Notes under the pieces: generated by a model
Databases searched by the model: none
What the model was told of the DNA's origin: nothing
The model's input: only the letters and a program-made list of their open reading frames with translations
Assembly: GCF_905475345.1 (NCBI RefSeq)
Contig: NC_066594.1
Location: forward strand, 3,842,001 to 3,906,000
Direction of reading: 5' to 3'
Length of the DNA: 64,000 nt
Origin: Vespula vulgaris
Taxonomy: Eukaryota; Arthropoda; Insecta; Hymenoptera; Vespidae
Shown here: one piece after another, positions 23,701-36,282 of the stretch
Position numbering within the stretch: the first letter of the stretch is position 1
Layout of the letters: each line of letters starts with the position of its first letter
Translations under genes and position numbers: made by a program

Positions 23701-24368
23701 TCATATCGTTTCTCTTTGATTGGTACAGAAAATGACAACATAGTACTAGTGTCACTGTTCAACGAAAGAGATACTAGCGTTCTCGTAGTACTTCTTTTTA
23801 TATGAACTTAAAACACTAGCAAGTATAAGCTAATCTATAAATTGAGAAGGAAAGTTTACTCGATTGAAGTCCACTATCCTCAGTTTCGCAGTTGCTTTTT
23901 CACTTCATCGATCGTTACACTTTTACCATTTCGTTGGAAGTGTAATGTTCCATCGTTCGTTGTACTAACATGAACATTTCAACGGACCAGCACGGTGATC
24001 TTATTAATCCTAGGTATTAAAATGTTTACAGAGAATTAAATGCTATTTTTAATGTTATTATATTTATTAATTTATTCGAAATTATAAATGACACATTTTC
24101 AGGTTTTATAAAAGCACGCTGTGAATATTTCCATAGAATCGATAAAAGACATTTCGATTAAGTAATTTTCAATGTTCAAATATTTATATTCAAATGAATA
24201 CGATATTGTTTTCTTGAAAATTTTCAAGCGATCAATGCGAAATTGTATGCAATATTTTCAATCATGATAAAAAAACTGCGTATAATATTTTGTTAGACTT
24301 GTTTCATTCATTTTATTGTTATAGATAAAAAAGAAACTTTTGATGATCATATCTATAAAACTTTATAC

Positions 24369-24438
24369 AGACTAAGACTTGAATCCGTGACCTTTCGCTT
24401 GTTCGACGATTGTTCTTTCAACTGAATTATCTAACTCT
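24369..24438 (-). pseudogene. Degenerate tRNA-like sequence
   Basis: Read on the minus strand, TAGATAATTCAGTTGAAAGA resembles a tRNA A box and D arm (TAGCTCAGTTGGTAGAG), and AAAGGTCACGGATTCAAGTC resembles the variable loop and B box. Between them ATCGT-CGAACAA-GCGAA can form an anticodon stem with four pairs and AAC at the anticodon position, but position 33 is G rather than T. Acceptor and T stems do not pair well. It is best read as a decayed tRNA gene or the head of a tRNA-derived SINE; coincidence is possible. Confidence 0.35.
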
Positions 24439-25517
24439 TCAGCCAAATGTTCCCATGAATGCTTAATAGTTATAAAAGTGTTTCGATTTTGCAGTTTATA
24501 TTTCATACACCTTTCAATAACTTCTATTAGGTTGCATAGGTAAAAAGGTTGTATCAGTTCGCCTACTATCCAGTAGATCGCCATAGATCCAACACGTTTC
24601 AATGAGTTCTATCAACATGCAATATCTGTAGCTGTAATTTATATGCACTTCGTTTGATACAACGGAACAAAAAAATGACTTAGCATGCTCCCACACGTGT
24701 ACGAACACGCAGACGAATTCTCTTCAGAATTGTAATGCAAGACACGCGATGATAATAATTAAGTATCCGAGAAACCACGAAAGAACGAGAAAAGTTTATC
24801 GCGAATAATTTTAAGTATAATTTCCCATCGAATCGTTGGATTAGCGTGACGGTGAAAATGTCGAAGCGTATCGTTTATGAGTATGGAAAATCGGAAGTTG
24901 CTTCTATTAAAGTCCACGACGCTGCTTTTTAATTGAGTCGCTTTGATACTTTGGAAAGTTTCGTTAATTACGAACGTACGTGGGCTGTATATTGAACGCT
25001 GTACGTTGGTGAATTATATGAAGGGTCTTGTTCAATGACGGGCCATCTTGACTGCAGCTTGTTAAACAGTCGATCGTTTATATTTACCTGCAGCAACATC
25101 GATCGGTCAGGTATGACCCAGTATGCGACAACTCAGCACCAACTGCGTGCTGTTTCGTTCGACGATGCCACGAAGGCCCCTATCTACGTTGATATTCACG
25201 CACGAAGTTTGCTTCTATTAAAGCTCTTACACGCGAAATACGCCCTCAAATTTCCGTGCTTTTCTTTCTCTTCGATAACAAAAGTACCTTAAGTAGGCGA
25301 TGATTGAAAACAGGTTGAAAGAAATGATTCGGAAGGTAGAAAGATCACGTTGAAAAATGCTTTACTCAGCTTTATAACAGGAAATCAAACATTACAAGTC
25401 CACAAATCTGTCGCGTATTCACTTTCAACACTCATCAGCAGGTTCCAAATCGAGGTCTTATTATTATACTACATTCAGAAACTAAGCATTTTTTCCCCAA
25501 TGATTATAAAAATTCGC

Positions 25518-25518
<1 letters not shown>

Positions 25519-25564
<46 letters not shown>
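25519..25564. repeat. (TA)n microsatellite
   Basis: Uninterrupted TA dinucleotides in the large intron. Confidence 0.95.
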
Positions 25565-25567
<3 letters not shown>

Positions 25568-27547
25568 GGTGTACGATCTTATCTTTTCGATCTCTTTCGT
25601 AAAAAAGATTAAAAATGTGTTTGTGTATTTTAATGACTGCATATGTAAAATCTATGATTTTGCAGGTGTTAAAAGCTTTCCATGAAATAAGAGCCGTGAT
25701 ATAAAGGTGTGATAATTTGTTAAATATTTTTTTAACGCTTCCGTTAATGCAGCTTGATTATGTATACGTTGCTCGAGAAACATTTTCAACGCTAAAAATA
25801 CTTCACATATGTATTTAGTTTAGTTTCGATCGCGTAGTACAGACGGATTGGCGAAAGAGGAAAGGGATTCGTCTGCGATCGGTCAACAAAATGTTACGAG
25901 TCACGTGCCACAGTTCTCGACGGGTGATTGAAAACGATTTAACGAGGACGCGTCTGTCTACCGATCGGCTTGAGCGAGTATTTGTGAAGTGTCTACAACA
26001 GAGAGAAATTGGTTACGAATAACGAGCAACATATAAAGGTAATTTCGTTTTATTGGACACAAAACATGCTTCTTCGATAATCGATTGCTGTTTGTCATTT
26101 AAATGAAACTACGTACGATCGTGCTTTATCCTTTTTCGAATGGTAGCGGCGTCACTTTGTAAACAAAAAACTTTGCATTCACGGCTCGTTTATAAATAAT
26201 ATTAGTAGATTTACACAAATTGTGTTTCTAATAAATATTAAACATTCTAACTCGATTATTTCGCACTAACTCGCTCGTAACACAATTTGCCAAATGACAA
26301 ATATATAAATTAATTCGAACAAATATAAATAAAATGTTAAACTGTTAATTGTTAATTAATTATACTCTTTAAGACTACACCCGTGTAAACGATATGAGAA
26401 TTGAAAAATTTTCGATCTGATATTTCATACGATGACAAGCTGCTCGTTGTTCACAACATTGGTCGAACAATATCTATATGCGAGAAACCTCGAATAATTC
26501 ATGATCGAAGATGGAGAAGAACGTCGGTCTGGGGAAGTGATCGAAAGTAGACGGTGGATACGATTAATGTTTAAAAATCGATAGAAGTCGTGTGAGACCA
26601 AAACAAATAATTGCTTCGCAAATAGCTTTGTTCATCTATAATAACGAAAGGACAGACTAGACTATCAGATTACTTCTCCTCTTTTCCTTTTTCTAATTTG
26701 GTATTATTCCTTGTGTTTAAATGTATCCTCGTCGTCGTGAATAGAATTACGACGTACAAAAATAAAATTATTCAACCTTGCACCGCAATAAGTTTTACGA
26801 TATCATAGTCGAAGCTACTTTCGATGTATAGACTTTAGCCATAATAACTAGTTCAAACAAGAGAAAAGTGATGATAAATATGTAATAGAAAAAGAAAGGC
26901 ATTCATTTAGAAGTACGAATTGGCTATTCTATCTTTACCAACGATGACGAAACATCGAACGTTCCATTCAATTCCGACGTACTTCGACTATGATTTATCA
27001 GGTTGGAAATATGAATCAAAATACGATTTTCATCTTCGTTAATCTTATATTGTATATGAAATAATATTATTCCGTTTCATTTCCGTAATTATATTCGACT
27101 TTATCTCTTCTCAGAAATATTGCGTAGGAAGATAAATTTGTTTCGAGAAAAAATACACAGAATATTAGCCAACCAAAGTGAATCCGAATTATTAGTTATT
27201 TTCAGAATTAAATAACGATGAATCAGACTTCTTTCGGGTATGTTTAAATTGTTGTTTAAAATGTTGTTGTTTAAAAATCTGTAAAAGTTTTTTCTATTCC
27301 TTTAGCATAAAACAACGGAGGATCGATAAAAAAGAAGGTAGTAGTAATAACAGATGTTATCGTTGGTGAATAGTCGTAGGCTAGCTAAAATCGAGATAAG
27401 CGTAATTAGAATGTATCATAGGTGGTACAATGTTGGCGTAATGTCTTTGAATTCTATTTTATAATAAAGTAAATTACAGAAATAATGCGTCACATTGTAC
27501 TCTTATCTTTTGATCTGCAATAATTGTAGAGAAAGGAAAAAATAAAA

Positions 27548-27625
27548 GAGAAAGAGAGAGAGAGAAAGTTAGAGAAGGAAGGAAAGAAAATAGAGAGAGA
27601 AGGAGATAGATAAAGAGAGAAAGAG
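27548..27625. repeat. GA-rich tract
   Basis: Imperfect GA/GAAA/GGAA purine tract in the large intron. Confidence 0.9.
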
Positions 27626-30193
27626 GGCACATCGAAAGCTCCCACACGAACGTGCGTGCTTGAAATTGCGTGCTGTTAGCTAGTATGCCCTTCGCACGCT
27701 GCTCGGCTCTGCATAAATAAATTAAAGGGCTAAAAGCGAGTAGAGCTAGTGGCGAAGCCATGAACGTCGCACTGATCCTCTCTCTTTCTCTCTCCAACGT
27801 TAACCATGGTAATAACGAGTGACACAGTTATTAAGATAATAAATTCTGCAGTGAAAAAAAAATCCGGGAGTGCCCCCTTAAAATAATTAGGCATCCTAAA
27901 CGTGTTGCCCTTGAAGCGCGGCTATCTTTAAGGGTAGATTGCTGGGCTATGTTGTAATAATTAATGTAAGGGTTGAAGGGACGCGGAAAGGTATCTATGT
28001 AGAAGAGATTTCGGAGAGTATACTGCGACCACAACAGGTTCGGCTTTAAGATTTATCTCGAGTAAACGCGTAATAAATATGAGCGAAATAAATTTCGAGC
28101 TAAGAGATTGGTTAATCCGAATTTCAAGAGGGTTCTTCGCCACTATACGAACCGGAACATTTTCGAAGGGTAGTAATTTAAATTGCTCCCTTCGAGGGTT
28201 CGCTCCGTTTAATTCACGATGTCTTAAGCAGTTCGCTTTTATGTTTCAGTAATCACGTGCCTGTACCTCCTCGATGTTATTTCCAAAAACGAATATATTA
28301 TATCTTAACGTTAGATGGCAAACAAAATGATATAAGGTGGTTCCCAGTTTCGAAGTAGACACGTCTATGGTAATGGAAAATAAACTATGTTTTTTCTTCT
28401 CAATAGTTCCACGTTAACCACCGAAAGAATAATACTTAAGAATGTAAGTTGTAAGATTTTGCTTACACACACCTCTTAGATATTGTATTCTCTTGCAAAG
28501 GAGAGCTTTTCAATCACGTCATATGTGATATAGCGTACGTGATATGTCATAAAAAGAAATTTAATCCGACAAGAGAGGTCACAGAATATTGTGTGCGAGA
28601 CGTTACTCGCGATTAAAAAAAAAAAAAAAAAAGAAAAAAGAAACAAACAAACAGTTTATAAGTTTATATTCCCTAAGAACGATAAAAACATTTTAAAGCA
28701 CACTATACCGGAAGGTGTTTTGCGCGCGTGGTTCGTCCGAAGCAGGAACACTTTTACCATTCTATCCAACGATCGTCGTAAAAAGAAAGGGAAAAAAATA
28801 AAAGATAAAACACGAGTGTCTTTCTTTCGTCTATCAGAAAGGAATTACCTCGCTGGTGATAAGGCTAAAGAGATACGGCATGTCTTCTCTAAAATACGAG
28901 TAATTTCAAGCCGAGCCATATGCGGCCGACAGCTTTCGGACGTTTCCCAATCTGATACTCGCTCGCCTGCCGCACGCCAGGCATCAAAGTCTCTAAGCGC
29001 AATTGTTATATCTTCAAATAACTTTATTACAAGTTATTTAATCCGATCTTAAGTTTCCAATCGATATAACAAATAATATTCAACTTTGCCTTATCAGAAA
29101 TTCGAAAAGCAACGAGCACCGCTTGCTTCCGTTTCATCTCGTCTGCTTTATTTTTCATTTATTTCATTTAATTCATGAGACGATACTCTCACCGATGGCA
29201 CTTTCGGGAAAATTTTCAATTAAAATCGAGGTATTCGTGTTCCAAGCGAAACGTGATATCCAGCGAATCTTCCACGGTTGAACTTTCGAGCTACGGACAG
29301 TTTGAAACCTCCCGGGTATATCGTGTCAAGCGGCGAACTATTTCCTATTGTACCAGATCGTATTATCTCGAATTCTCTATATGCGCTTCATGGTATCTAT
29401 TAATACGATTTGACGCTAGAGGATATTGATATAGAGTCGAGAATCATCCTGCTGGTGAAACGATCGATTTATAACATATTTTCCAAAATTCTTTATTGTA
29501 ATCGTTATGTATAATTTTCGTTTTTCTTCTGTATCTATATCTTTCTCTATTTTTTTCCTCTTTAATCATATATAGATATATAGGTAGATATAGAGAAAAA
29601 AATTATATTTTACGATTACGCCATAACATCATTTTTTTATTGAAATATTTCATTGGCACTTATTCTTCCCTGGATTCAAATCGCGATAATAATATCGCTT
29701 GGGAGAATTCGCTATCCGCACCTTTTTCTGTAAGTTTTAAGTGGACCACGGAATTTTCGGTTTACGAGCTGTCCCTTGTGCTCATAAAACATTCGTACGG
29801 AAGGTGACATTTAAAGCTCGTAACCTCGAAAAAGAAACATTCTTTTAGATAGAATGATATAAAATCGCGAATACACACACACACGCATATATAATAAATA
29901 GTATTTGAATAGGAAAGAATTTGGCTAAGCACTGGAGATGTGGTTGAATTTGTAAATTTGAAGTATTTCTAATTTATAAAAATGAAATTGTGTTGTCAAA
30001 TTGCAGTGCTTGTTCGTGAGACACAGTTTGATTGTTTTAATGCATAGTGTCACGAACACGTTTAAAATCGCAGAAAATAATCTATAAGAAGATGCTAAGT
30101 TACAACACCATAGAATTGGAGAATATTGATTTTATCAATCGAAGGTTGTCATAAAAGATTACAATGGGAACTATCGAGAAACGGATAATATAC

Positions 30194-30199
<6 letters not shown>

Positions 30200-30239
<40 letters not shown>
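30200..30239. repeat. (TA)n microsatellite
   Basis: Uninterrupted TA dinucleotides. Confidence 0.95.
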
Positions 30240-30242
<3 letters not shown>

Positions 30243-30958
30243 CTTCTACTTTTTACATTTCAAAACTTTCAATGGATGATAAGCATATCGACTTTTCGAG
30301 TGAAAAGCTCAAATGTATGTAACTTGTTTTCGATCAAAAGTACAGTTCGAAAGTTAAAACGTTGGAGTACATTTTGTTATGATTTTTATAAAAAAAAAAA
30401 AAAATAAAAAAATAAAAAAGAAAAAGAAATAAAAAGAAAAGTAAAAGAGGATAGAAAACATCATCCAACCAGTCGACATCTTCATCTAACATAACATGCA
30501 AATACTGAGACCAAAGAAAAGTCGCAAATGAATCTAAAATTAGAAGTCTCATCCACCTTCTGTAACGACTCTCACCTTGCCACGTCAAGTGTTCTCACTC
30601 GAACAATATACAACGTGTAAAAGTGTCATTACAGCGAGTCTGCAATTGCATAGATTGTTTTTTCCCTTTTTTAATTTTTTAGGGCAAAGACACTTGACTC
30701 TCTTTCGTAAGAACTTCATCGAAACGAAGGGTAACTCGCGATCGCGAATCAAAGAAGATTCCTTAGAGGGAATATATCCTTACTGGAATCAAACTCGTAT
30801 CTTTTATAAAACAAGTTCTATTGAAGCATTACTATCCATTGTGAATAGAAACTTGCGTACGTCGATTCGTAAAGTCAAACTGACAGATCGACTTTTTTCA
30901 AGCTCGACTTTCTTCCTATAGCTAGGATTCTTAAACGACGTGGAGAAGAGTATTCTAT

Positions 30959-30960
<2 letters not shown>

Positions 30961-31010
<50 letters not shown>
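30961..31010. repeat. (GA)n microsatellite
   Basis: Long, almost pure GA run. Confidence 0.95.
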
Positions 31011-31013
<3 letters not shown>

Positions 31014-31584
31014 CGTGTTAGATTTCATTCTTTATTTATTAGCAGAATTTAGATGTTTCACGCGTCATTCACACGTCACGAAATACGAGGGAAGAAAGTT
31101 GCTCCATCTTGTAGAGTGAGTAGACACATTGGAAGATCGTAGAATCGTTCGAGAAACTTTCGAACTTTCTCTTCCCTTCCGAATAAAACACGATATCTCT
31201 TTATTCGTTTATCCATGACGATTGATTTTTTTTTTATTTTGACATAAAATAAGTACGTAACGTTAAGCTTTTTTGATATTATTTCGACAATTATTCTAGG
31301 ATATTTCATGACGAAGGAAAAACTTTGAACCCACTCAATGGTTGTTTCGACGTAACAAACGTAAAACAATGATATTCTTGAAACATCGTTAATGGAAAAA
31401 CTATATCGTTGAGATGATTCTCCTCTATTGAATTTTCGAAAATGTTATTTTTATTTGGCAGATAGAAGAGAGAAGAGACGTATTCGTTCGAAGAGTAGTG
31501 AAAATGACTATCGAAACATCAACCTTAGTTTGGAGATTCCTCCGAGTGCAATAGTCGAAGTACTTTTTGGTTGGACACCCTCCA

Positions 31585-31587
<3 letters not shown>

Positions 31588-31632
<45 letters not shown>
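31588..31632. repeat. (CT)n microsatellite
   Basis: Nearly pure CT run, opposite in orientation to the GA run 600 bases to the left. Pyrimidine-rich sequence and a (TAC/TAT)n patch follow at about 31800-31900. Confidence 0.95.
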
Positions 31633-31634
<2 letters not shown>

Positions 31635-34600
31635 TGTCTTTTTCGCACTCGCACTGTATGATCGACCAAAACTTATTTCCCACGAGTGTCATGATTCGAT
31701 TCGATACGAAAAAGTAGGAGACGAAAGGAAGAGAGAAAAGTCGCGGTTTCACTTCTTATCTTCTACTACGTTTCCTTTTTCCCTTCTATCTGCTATATCT
31801 ATTACTACTACTATTACTATTACTACTACCACTGTCTTTTTCTCTTTCTCTTTCTTTTTCTCCTTTTCTGTATCTAGTTCTTTTTTCTTCTTCTTTTTTT
31901 AGCTCAAAGCATCATCTCAGAAAAATCCTATAACCCTCCCGAGATCGGTTTCGGAGAGAAAGGTAAGTGCACCGTTGAAAGAGTACGGAGCGGAAAAGTT
32001 TTTGATTACCGCTCTTCTTCTTGTACGCGTCCTTTACAACGACGCTTTTGTAGGATTACATCGTAGATGAAAAAAAGAGTGGTCTCCTTGAAAAGTCGCT
32101 TCCAACTTCGTAGATCATCGGAAAAACACAAAAGATCGGTTCGGTCAAGTATTTGTCATTCGTATAGTTAAATTTATAAAGAAATATTATTTCCATGAAT
32201 TTTTCTTACAAATATACATAAATAAGCCGAACTCAGAGATGACATTTGAAAAGATCGATATACATTAAACTTCTGAATTTACCAGGACAGTTATTTATGG
32301 TTTTATGTGAAAAGGTCATTTTTCATATAGAAACGGAATATATATAAAAATGGTAAAGAGATACAAAATCCCCAAGTAATATTTCTTCTTTTTAACACTT
32401 TTCAATTTTATCATACAATGTGATATCATGCTTTCCGAATTATCTTTTATAGTTTCCGTACACTACATTAAGTTTAAAATGATCATATATGCATTATATG
32501 CGCTCATATTATTTAATTCTCATACTTCTAATTATTTTAGTATTTTAATTATAACTATTAAAGATATACGTATATCTTGCGATATTATCCGTATGATATT
32601 TTTCTATAAAACAATCTTATCAATAAATTCTTCACTTTTATACTTGTTATAAAAAAAGAAAGAATCGTGCGGGTTTGAAAGATTAAAGCTAACTCGAAAT
32701 ATAATATATGGCAAGATATGTTGATAAATAACGAGTAAAACTCTAAGTGGTAACGAGGCTTTTATTCGCTCAAGCATAAAGCTGACAAGCCGAGAAAATA
32801 ATCGTGCGAGTAGAAAGAACATTTTTAATCGAGTACTTTTTTATCGAGTACTTTGCCCCAAAAGTATCGTAACCTTTTTCTTCAAGAGAACGACTTTGTC
32901 TCACAATGGCCCACGCACAAACCTAGAAACGTTTTCTTTTTGCTGACAATCTTGTCTTCGTACTATCTCTATCTCATTCCTTCCCCGACATACGTTAATC
33001 GTACAACAGTTGACCCTAGTTCTTACGACAAACCCTTCGCTCGCTGAAAGAGAATCTCGTTTTTTATAGTTTTATTTTATTCTTCAGATTTCAAGCATAC
33101 GTCGTTGTCTCTCGCGAAACGATATGAATTTTCGAGGAGATCTTTCCATCGAGATATGCAAAATTTTTATCTCGAAAATATCCCTTACGACGAAAAGAAA
33201 ATATTCTAGGAGAGCTTTTTTTCCACGAGAGAAAGCTGAGAGAATTCGAACGATCTCGGAGCTTAAAGTAAACAATTTCTCGCGATAAAAATATTGCGAA
33301 TGAAAGGATTAAAAATGGATTAACCTCCATTTTTTTCAAGGATGAAAGATCGTTGTAGGATCACTCGAACTTTTAATGATTAAATTAAAAGTGTGTTGTG
33401 AATATTTTTAATCTCCTTTGCTAATCGCATGATCTTTTTAAAGAGAAGATTAAATTTGTTCTCAAATAAGATTTCGCATCTTTAATAAATGATATAAATA
33501 GAGTAATAGATTTCATCGCATATGAAAAAATTTTATACGATAAAATTCATTCGTTCGTAACCATAAATAAATTTCATCTATTTACGGATTACATATTATT
33601 AGATTTACCTATTTATCTACAACCTGGCAACAGGTGAAAATCTCTTGTCGACGGATTCAAAGACTTATTTTTAAGTTTCTTTTCTCTTATCAGATAAGAC
33701 TTCCAATGTTCCGTGGGATTTTCTCTATCAGCTAGTTATTCTTAACAAATCTCTCGATAATCCCAACATCTCGTTCCTTCTTCTCTTTTTCTCTTGTTAA
33801 GATTCCACGGAAGTTTCCTCCTAACTAGTTTAAGCGAGGTAACAATTAAGCGAAGCCTCGTTACAGACTCTCCGCTCTTCATTCGTAACCCTTCGATCCT
33901 ACTCGAACTAGGCTGGAAGGGCATTCGTACAATTAGGTTGATCGATAACAGCCTGTCTCGAGCAACGATCACGACCATGGGAATCAATCAATTTAGAAGT
34001 TTTTGATCTTAAGCTCTAGGTGTCTATATTTCCTCCACTCGCCAATAAAATTCGCATCAAAAAGCTTCAGAACTAATTCTCACGATGCGAAGCAGGTGTC
34101 CGAGATAAATGCGATTATCGGCAGCCCACGATAATTCCGAAAGCTCGTTATCTAGGAACTAACGAGTAAATGCTAAACTTGTTTCTGGTATGGTCAGTAT
34201 CTCGATTGGATTTTATTAGAACCTCGATTGCCTCGGTCATCTCCATCGTAATATTATAGCCGACAATTTGCATATACATTATATGATTCTATTTTCGCAT
34301 TTCAAATAAGGTGCCAATTATTGCATATATAAGATTCATTGACGGTATTTTCTAGCACGAATTTGATCGTTTTTCAGAATTCATGACACCTTTATTTTTA
34401 TTTTTATTTTAATGAAATGTGATAAATGTCGCACCGTTTGCAAATATTTCTTTAGTTTCTTTATATTCGGACGAGTATTGGTACGTTCTGAAAGCCGACG
34501 TTAAATTTTTTAAAAATAATTCATAATCGTTTGATATTATTTTCTAATGTAAAAATAATTTATAAGCGACTATATTTATTAGAATGTTTAATTATAACTC

Positions 34601-34688
34601 GTTTTATTAAAAAAAAAAGAAGCAATATACTATCATTATTAAACTTTCAGAATTCATAAGCTGATTAAACTTTAATGAATTTTTAAAA

Positions 34689-34690
<2 letters not shown>

Positions 34691-34724
<34 letters not shown>
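34691..34724. repeat. (TA)n microsatellite
   Basis: Uninterrupted AT dinucleotides. Confidence 0.95.
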
Positions 34725-34730
<6 letters not shown>

Positions 34731-36063
34731 GCATGAAGAATGTCTGTATTGTATTTATTTATTGATTTTACATTCTGAAAATTTGTGATATGTGCATATG
34801 ACAGAGTGCTAGAATTTATAATTAAATTCTCGATGTTTCTCAATTCTTGTATGAATCATTTAGTTAAAAATTTTTCCCAATTATGATCATTTTTTCCTAT
34901 CAATATCAGATCGTTTGTTCAGATAGAAATGGGTATTTACTATTAAGTGGATTTCTTTCGGCACATTTATGTGATTCGTAAAGAGATCGTCTTAATAAAT
35001 CAGTGGTCGAATGCGGTAAATGAGGCGCGGTGCGACGAAATACAAAGCACATTAACAGTTGTCCAATGCTCTCTAATTAAATGCTTGCAAACACTTGATG
35101 GAAACGATCGTCAGACGACGGTCTTGCGATCTATTTACAGAGCGTCGCTATGATACGACAGTCGCAAAGCCGGAACGGACTGACAGCGGACCATGTTTCA
35201 TTAACAGAACGAGAACAGAGAATGCGATGGTAGCTTGGCTTCCGTCGAACGACGGTGGTTACTGGTATTTGTGGGAACAAGGCATTTCAATTAGAGTCAA
35301 TCCTCTGGTGCTAATATAAGTGCTTTCTGTTTCTGGTACATCCATCAAAATTAGATTATTTATTGGTACGAGACTCTCGATTTATATTGGCTCTTAAAAA
35401 TAGAATTCTGAATTTAGAAGCAGTATATTGTTGATTAAGTTAAATAAAAAACAATTTACTAAAGATAGATCGGGAAATTGACTTTAACGAAATTTTCGAG
35501 TTCAATACGATGAAGAAAAGTAGTTGAATTGCAATCAAAGTTGCAACGAAAAGAAGTAGTAACTTGCAATACAAAAACTGCAATCACTTTGTTAAGATTA
35601 ATCTTTCAATCCATGTTGACTAAGTATTTTTCATTGAGTTTAATGAGTGCTATAAACTTTATTCATTAAAACCTTATATATAACAACTATAAAATGTTAG
35701 AAATGAAATATTTATACAACTTTTATTAATTATCGTGATTATCAATATTCATATTTGCTACCACTTTTTAACGCCTATACTTTTAATGTAACATAAATAA
35801 ATTTATCAATACATTGTCGTTGTTATCAGCTTTTTGCTTCCTATATGTAATTATCGAGAAATGAACATTTTCCGGAGATGCCAATCTCCGAACAACGTGA
35901 GGTATAAGAGTAACAAATAGAGGAAGGAAGAGACAAACAATAAGTTTACTAATAACTAACCGGTTATTACTGTAATGCAAACTAATCAAAGTTTCATGTA
36001 AAGAATCCATTCAGATTCTTGGGATGTGCCAATATCAACCTTTTAATTTCCCTTAATTTTCCC

Positions 36064-36109
36064 TTCGATTAAATCCTCGTTAAATGTTCGATTAAATCCT
36101 CGTTAAATG
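36064..36109. repeat. Exact 23-base tandem duplication
   Basis: The unit TTCGATTAAATCCTCGTTAA plus ATG occurs twice head to tail with no mismatch, suggesting a recent slippage or duplication event. Confidence 0.9.
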
Positions 36110-36228
36110 TAATGACGGTAATAATGAATTTATACAATCCGAACACGAAAACTTACTTTTTTCTTTTTACAAAATAAACGAACTGCTATTGCTTTATCTT
36201 TGCAAAAATATCAAAATATTAACCGATA

Positions 36229-36231
<3 letters not shown>

Positions 36232-36274
<43 letters not shown>
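36232..36274. repeat. (TA)n microsatellite
   Basis: Uninterrupted TA dinucleotides. Confidence 0.95.

Positions 36275-36282
<8 letters not shown>

Noticed and set aside
28591..29052. 153-residue plus-strand open frame
   Set aside because: Starts without a clear ATG context, begins with a poly-Lys run from an A-rich stretch, and resembles no protein family I know.
30334..30588. Minus-strand frame with an ordinary-looking first half (WMRLLILDSF-like)
   Set aside because: No recognisable family, no splice-site support, and the second half is an A-rich homopolymer translated as Phe/Leu.
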